Of a DNA stretch of 49,392 nucleotides, positions 46,948 to 49,392 are shown one piece after another. Each line of letters starts with the position of its first letter. The stretch's first letter is position 1. This DNA comes from Bacillota bacterium. Its GTDB lineage: Bacteria; Bacillota; Clostridia; Oscillospirales; Ruminococcaceae. The notes beneath the pieces are model-generated. The model saw only the letters and a program-made list of their open reading frames with translations, had not been told where the DNA came from and made no database searches. The position numbers and the translations under genes were made by a program. Location of the stretch: the NCBI GenBank assembly GCA_023415575.1, contig JAEZKF010000045.1:1-49392 (forward strand), given 5' to 3'.

Positions 46948-49311
46948 ATGAAAAGAATCATATCCATCTTAATCTGCACGTTTCTGATCTTTTCTTTTTC
47001 ATCGGTATTAACTCCTCTGCAAGCCGGTGAAACAGAGCAGATTCCCATCTCCCAATTCGTTGCTGATAACCATGTGCTAATGACCCGCGCGGATGGTCGC
47101 CTGATAGGTTGGGGCGACAACACTTATGGCCAGTTGGGATTAGGTGATAAAGCTGAAACCAGTTACACTGATCCTGTAGAAATCACTTTCTTTTCTGGCA
47201 AAGGAAAGATACGTCAGATTGCCGTTATTAAAGACACCAGCTTTGTCTTGCTTTCCAACGGTGAACTCTATTCTGCCGGTAGCGGTACAAACGGAAAGCA
47301 TGGTCAGGGGAATATTAAAGACCAGAAAACGTGGGGGCGTGTTGGTGACGAGCTGAAGTTTAAAAAACTTTACACAAATTCTTCTGCCGAATTCGCCCTC
47401 GCGGAGGATTACAGTGGAAATCTCTACGCATGGGGTAAAAACACCGAAGGACAGCTTGGTGTAGGAGATACCAACGCAAGAACAAGTCCTGCTCTTGTCA
47501 AAGCAAGTGCAAACATCAAACAGCTTTGGCTGGGCGAGACATATGTTGAATTTATTGACCTTAACAATAATTTGTTTTACTGGGGAACCTTCACTAATCA
47601 AGTTGGTCTAAGCGGTACCTACGTTAAAATTACCTACGAGCAATACTACAATACAAAAGGCGAATGGGGTACCAGAGAAGTAGCAAACACTTCAGCAGAG
47701 ATGACATATTCCCCCAAGCCGGTCAATGTTATAACACAATATGAATATCCCTTGCCTGAAAGTCAAAGCCGCCCTAACGTATCGAGTGGCTCTACAGCAA
47801 AGTGGTATGTATACCAGTGGTCAAAGCAATCACTATTAACCAAAGATATATCTAAAGTACCAACTATTGCTGCTGGTTTGAATCACTCTCTAATGGTGTA
47901 CGAAGGGTTGATTTATGGATGGGGTGAATCAAACTATAAGCAGTTAGCAAACATAACAACTGCTTCATCCCCTGTTGCACTTACCGCAGTTAACTCATTT
48001 GTGGCTACACAAAAATCGTCGGGTATTAACATTGCTAAGATGTTTGTGGCAGGCAACTCCAATTACATTACCTTTGACGATGGGTCAGTTTGGGTATGGG
48101 GCGATAATTCATATAACAAGTCCGGAGCAGCTGGAGCACCAGTCAATATTGATACTCCTACCAAGGTAACCGCCTTACAGGACGTAAAGATTATTAAGGT
48201 GGTCGCTGGACGAAACACAAACTACTATATCACCGATGAGGGTGACATCTATGCATCCGGCAGCAATATCAATGGTGTTACCGGCCTCGGCAAAGATTAT
48301 GCCGATGAAGCCACAATTGACACCCCCACCAAGCTCGGTACTATCGGCTTCTCCGAAACTCTAACGCCACCTTCTGCTGAATCGGTTCAAATAACGGTGC
48401 CAGAAAAAGCTGAAAGCGGAAAAACGATAGAGGTTGTTTGGAATCCCGTGAACGATGCTACCCGGTATGAGCTGAAACGCACGGTCGTTCTCAGGTCAGA
48501 TAAAAAAGCTGATAACATGATGGCTAAGACTGAAGATGTTGAGGTTAGCAACATGGTGTTCGTGCCGAAGAATAACGGTATGAATAACTTCCTATCGTTC
48601 TTGAGCACCAACAGCACCCCACAGACTGTATATTTCGGCAGCGAAACTACATACACCGATACTGCTCAATCGAACTGGGAAAGTGTTACCTATGAACTAA
48701 AGGCAGTCAACCGTATAGGCGATTACTCCGAACCTGTGCAATCAAAGGCTGTATCAATCATCGAAACATCAAATACTGGCGGTGGTGGAGGCGGCAACAC
48801 AGGCGGTGGGGGTAGTACCGGCGGGAACACTGGTGACGGTAGCGATACTAAAAGTAAGGTTACAGTACCGCCTGTTAACGTTACGGTGAATCCCCCCGAA
48901 ATAACAGTACGCTCACCGGAAGTAAGTGTCCAATCTCCCGATATCGTTCTCAATTACCCCGAACTGCAAAGCAGCACAGGAACGACATCTGGAGGCACTA
49001 CGACCACGCAGGCCGGAGGGTACGCTTGGATGCCTACCCCCGAACAGCTTGCCCGCCTTGGACTTAGCTTCGGAGGTTCATCAGCTGCACCGTATGTAAT
49101 AACGATTGAGCCGAGTGCGCCACAGTATGTACAACCCACAAACTCCGGTGGGGGGAACACGTTGCTATATGTGATTATCTTTGTGCTGCTAACAGTGCTG
49201 ATCGGCGGCATGATGTTCGTGCTGGCGAGCTGGCTATTCAACAAGTCTGGCACGGAGATTCAACGTCTGCGCTTCATGCTGTCCTCTGTACTCAGTGACG
49301 CAGATGATTAA
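46948..49311 (+). CDS. RCC1-repeat surface protein with C-terminal membrane anchor
   Basis: The 787-aa protein has an N-terminal signal peptide (ISILICTFLIFSFSSVLTPL, cleavage near QAG). At least six RCC1-type repeats follow, such as DGRLIGWGDNTYGQLGLGD, SGNLYAWGKNTEGQLGVGD and DGSVWVWGDNSYNKSG, giving a beta-propeller (residues 35-460). A fibronectin-III-like segment (about 475-610) and a Gly/Thr/Ser-rich linker come next. A V/P-rich region with repeated PxxVxVxxP pattern follows (around 635-670). The end is a membrane helix (about 740-762, LLYVIIFVLLTVLIGGMMFVLASW) and a short cytoplasmic tail. There is no LPxTG motif. Such eukaryote-like propellers on element proteins suggest a role in surface contact. 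The ATG lies 12 bases after AAAGGA. It overlaps the next gene by 8 bp. Confidence 0.85.
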   Translation: MKRIISILICTFLIFSFSSVLTPLQAGETEQIPISQFVADNHVLMTRADGRLIGWGDNTYGQLGLGDKAETSYTDPVEITFFSGKGKIRQIAVIKDTSFVLLSNGELYSAGSGTNGKHGQGNIKDQKTWGRVGDELKFKKLYTNSSAEFALAEDYSGNLYAWGKNTEGQLGVGDTNARTSPALVKASANIKQLWLGETYVEFIDLNNNLFYWGTFTNQVGLSGTYVKITYEQYYNTKGEWGTREVANTSAEMTYSPKPVNVITQYEYPLPESQSRPNVSSGSTAKWYVYQWSKQSLLTKDISKVPTIAAGLNHSLMVYEGLIYGWGESNYKQLANITTASSPVALTAVNSFVATQKSSGINIAKMFVAGNSNYITFDDGSVWVWGDNSYNKSGAAGAPVNIDTPTKVTALQDVKIIKVVAGRNTNYYITDEGDIYASGSNINGVTGLGKDYADEATIDTPTKLGTIGFSETLTPPSAESVQITVPEKAESGKTIEVVWNPVNDATRYELKRTVVLRSDKKADNMMAKTEDVEVSNMVFVPKNNGMNNFLSFLSTNSTPQTVYFGSETTYTDTAQSNWESVTYELKAVNRIGDYSEPVQSKAVSIIETSNTGGGGGGNTGGGGSTGGNTGDGSDTKSKVTVPPVNVTVNPPEITVRSPEVSVQSPDIVLNYPELQSSTGTTSGGTTTTQAGGYAWMPTPEQLARLGLSFGGSSAAPYVITIEPSAPQYVQPTNSGGGNTLLYVIIFVLLTVLIGGMMFVLASWLFNKSGTEIQRLRFMLSSVLSDADD

Positions 49312-49392
49312 AGACTATTTTGACGCCATCGTCTTTGTGCCGTATCTGCTCTGTTTTGTCATAGCGACATATACCGATGTACGGACACTAAC
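49304..49392 (+). CDS. Partial prepilin peptidase-like gene (right edge)
   Basis: An ATG at 49304, overlapping the previous stop by eight bases, opens a frame that runs to the window edge. The first 29 residues are MIKDYFDAIVFVPYLLCFVI, then ATYTDVRTL. A hydrophobic first helix followed by A-x-Y-T-D-V/L-R-T is the start of type IV prepilin peptidases (A24 family), where this Asp is catalytic. It would process pilin-like subunits, so Flp/Tad-type genes may follow. Only the first 29 codons are visible, so the call is tentative. Confidence 0.5.
   Translation, partial: MIKDYFDAIVFVPYLLCFVIATYTDVRTL

Larger units (their letters stand above)
35901..49392 (+). mobile_element. Integrative (conjugative) element in tRNA-Tyr, left end
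   Basis: From the tRNA-Tyr fragment to the right edge, gene content switches to mobile-element functions: tyrosine recombinase next to the tRNA, ParA, ParB, a giant methylase/helicase, TnpV, a DpnD/PcfM-type fusion and surface proteins. All are on the plus strand and AT-richer than the chromosomal side. Relaxase, coupling ATPase and type IV secretion genes are not within the window, so self-transmissibility cannot be shown. The far attachment site lies outside. Confidence 0.85.

Overview
The window looks like a piece of chromosome from an anaerobic Gram-positive bacterium of the Clostridia, possibly an Oscillospirales/Ruminococcaceae-like gut species. The grounds are a complete Rnf complex in the clostridial order rnfCDGEAB behind a NusG-domain-II gene, a likely Rex operator, lipoprotein signal peptides, strong AGGAGG-type ribosome sites with frequent TTG/GTG starts, and a Firmicutes-type integrative element. 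The lineage is inferred from gene content only.

Region 1 (1-7.2 kb, all minus strand): energy metabolism. A NusG-domain-II membrane protein and rnfC-D-G-E-A-B encode the ferredoxin:NAD+ oxidoreductase that pumps Na+ or H+. A Rex-like palindrome sits beside the promoter. A second, structured leader ending in an intrinsic terminator lies directly before rnfC. A lipoprotein gene of unknown function follows.

Region 2 (7.2-16.8 kb): mixed housekeeping and accessory genes. These are lepA, an MFS exporter with a candidate leader peptide, a nucleoside hydrolase divergent from a Crp/Fnr-type regulator, a YjdF-like membrane protein, a LacI-family regulator, a methyltransferase remnant and an OFA-type MFS antiporter. 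The 3' end of the LacI gene, stop codon included, has been tandemly copied with an exact 89-bp period.

Region 3 (16.8-34.5 kb): a large amino-sugar catabolic locus. On the minus strand a long probable operon runs from an ABC solute-binding protein through two permeases, a double GNAT acetyltransferase, a cytoplasmic GH20 hexosaminidase, a DUF4127 protein, NanE, three Gfo/Idh/MocA-type oxidoreductases, a sugar-phosphate-isomerase-like TIM barrel and NagB. Divergently, on the plus strand, are an RpiR regulator, a ROK kinase, an AAC(3)-family acetyltransferase and NagA. Three promoters (binding protein, rpiR, ROK kinase) carry the same A/T palindrome of the form TTGAAAA..TTTT exactly on the -35 box, which looks like the RpiR operator. 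The core pathway can be read: import, beta-HexNAc hydrolysis, phosphorylation, 2-epimerisation, deacetylation, and deamination to fructose-6-phosphate. The redox enzymes, DUF4127 and the acetyltransferases have no place in the standard route and suggest an unusual substrate.

Region 4 (34.6-35.9 kb): a lipoprotein gene, then the 3' part of a tRNA-Tyr gene on the minus strand with its terminator.

Region 5 (35.9 kb to the right edge): one end of an integrative element inserted in that tRNA. It holds a tyrosine recombinase, ParA, ParB, a 1994-aa DNA-methylase/helicase protein, a LPD-like cargo protein, a 58-aa membrane protein, a DpnD/PcfM-nucleotide-sugar-hydrolase-like fusion, a 787-aa RCC1-repeat surface protein, and the start of a probable prepilin peptidase. 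A complete TnpV-like gene with its own strong ribosome site is nested in another frame inside the giant gene. The element continues beyond the window.
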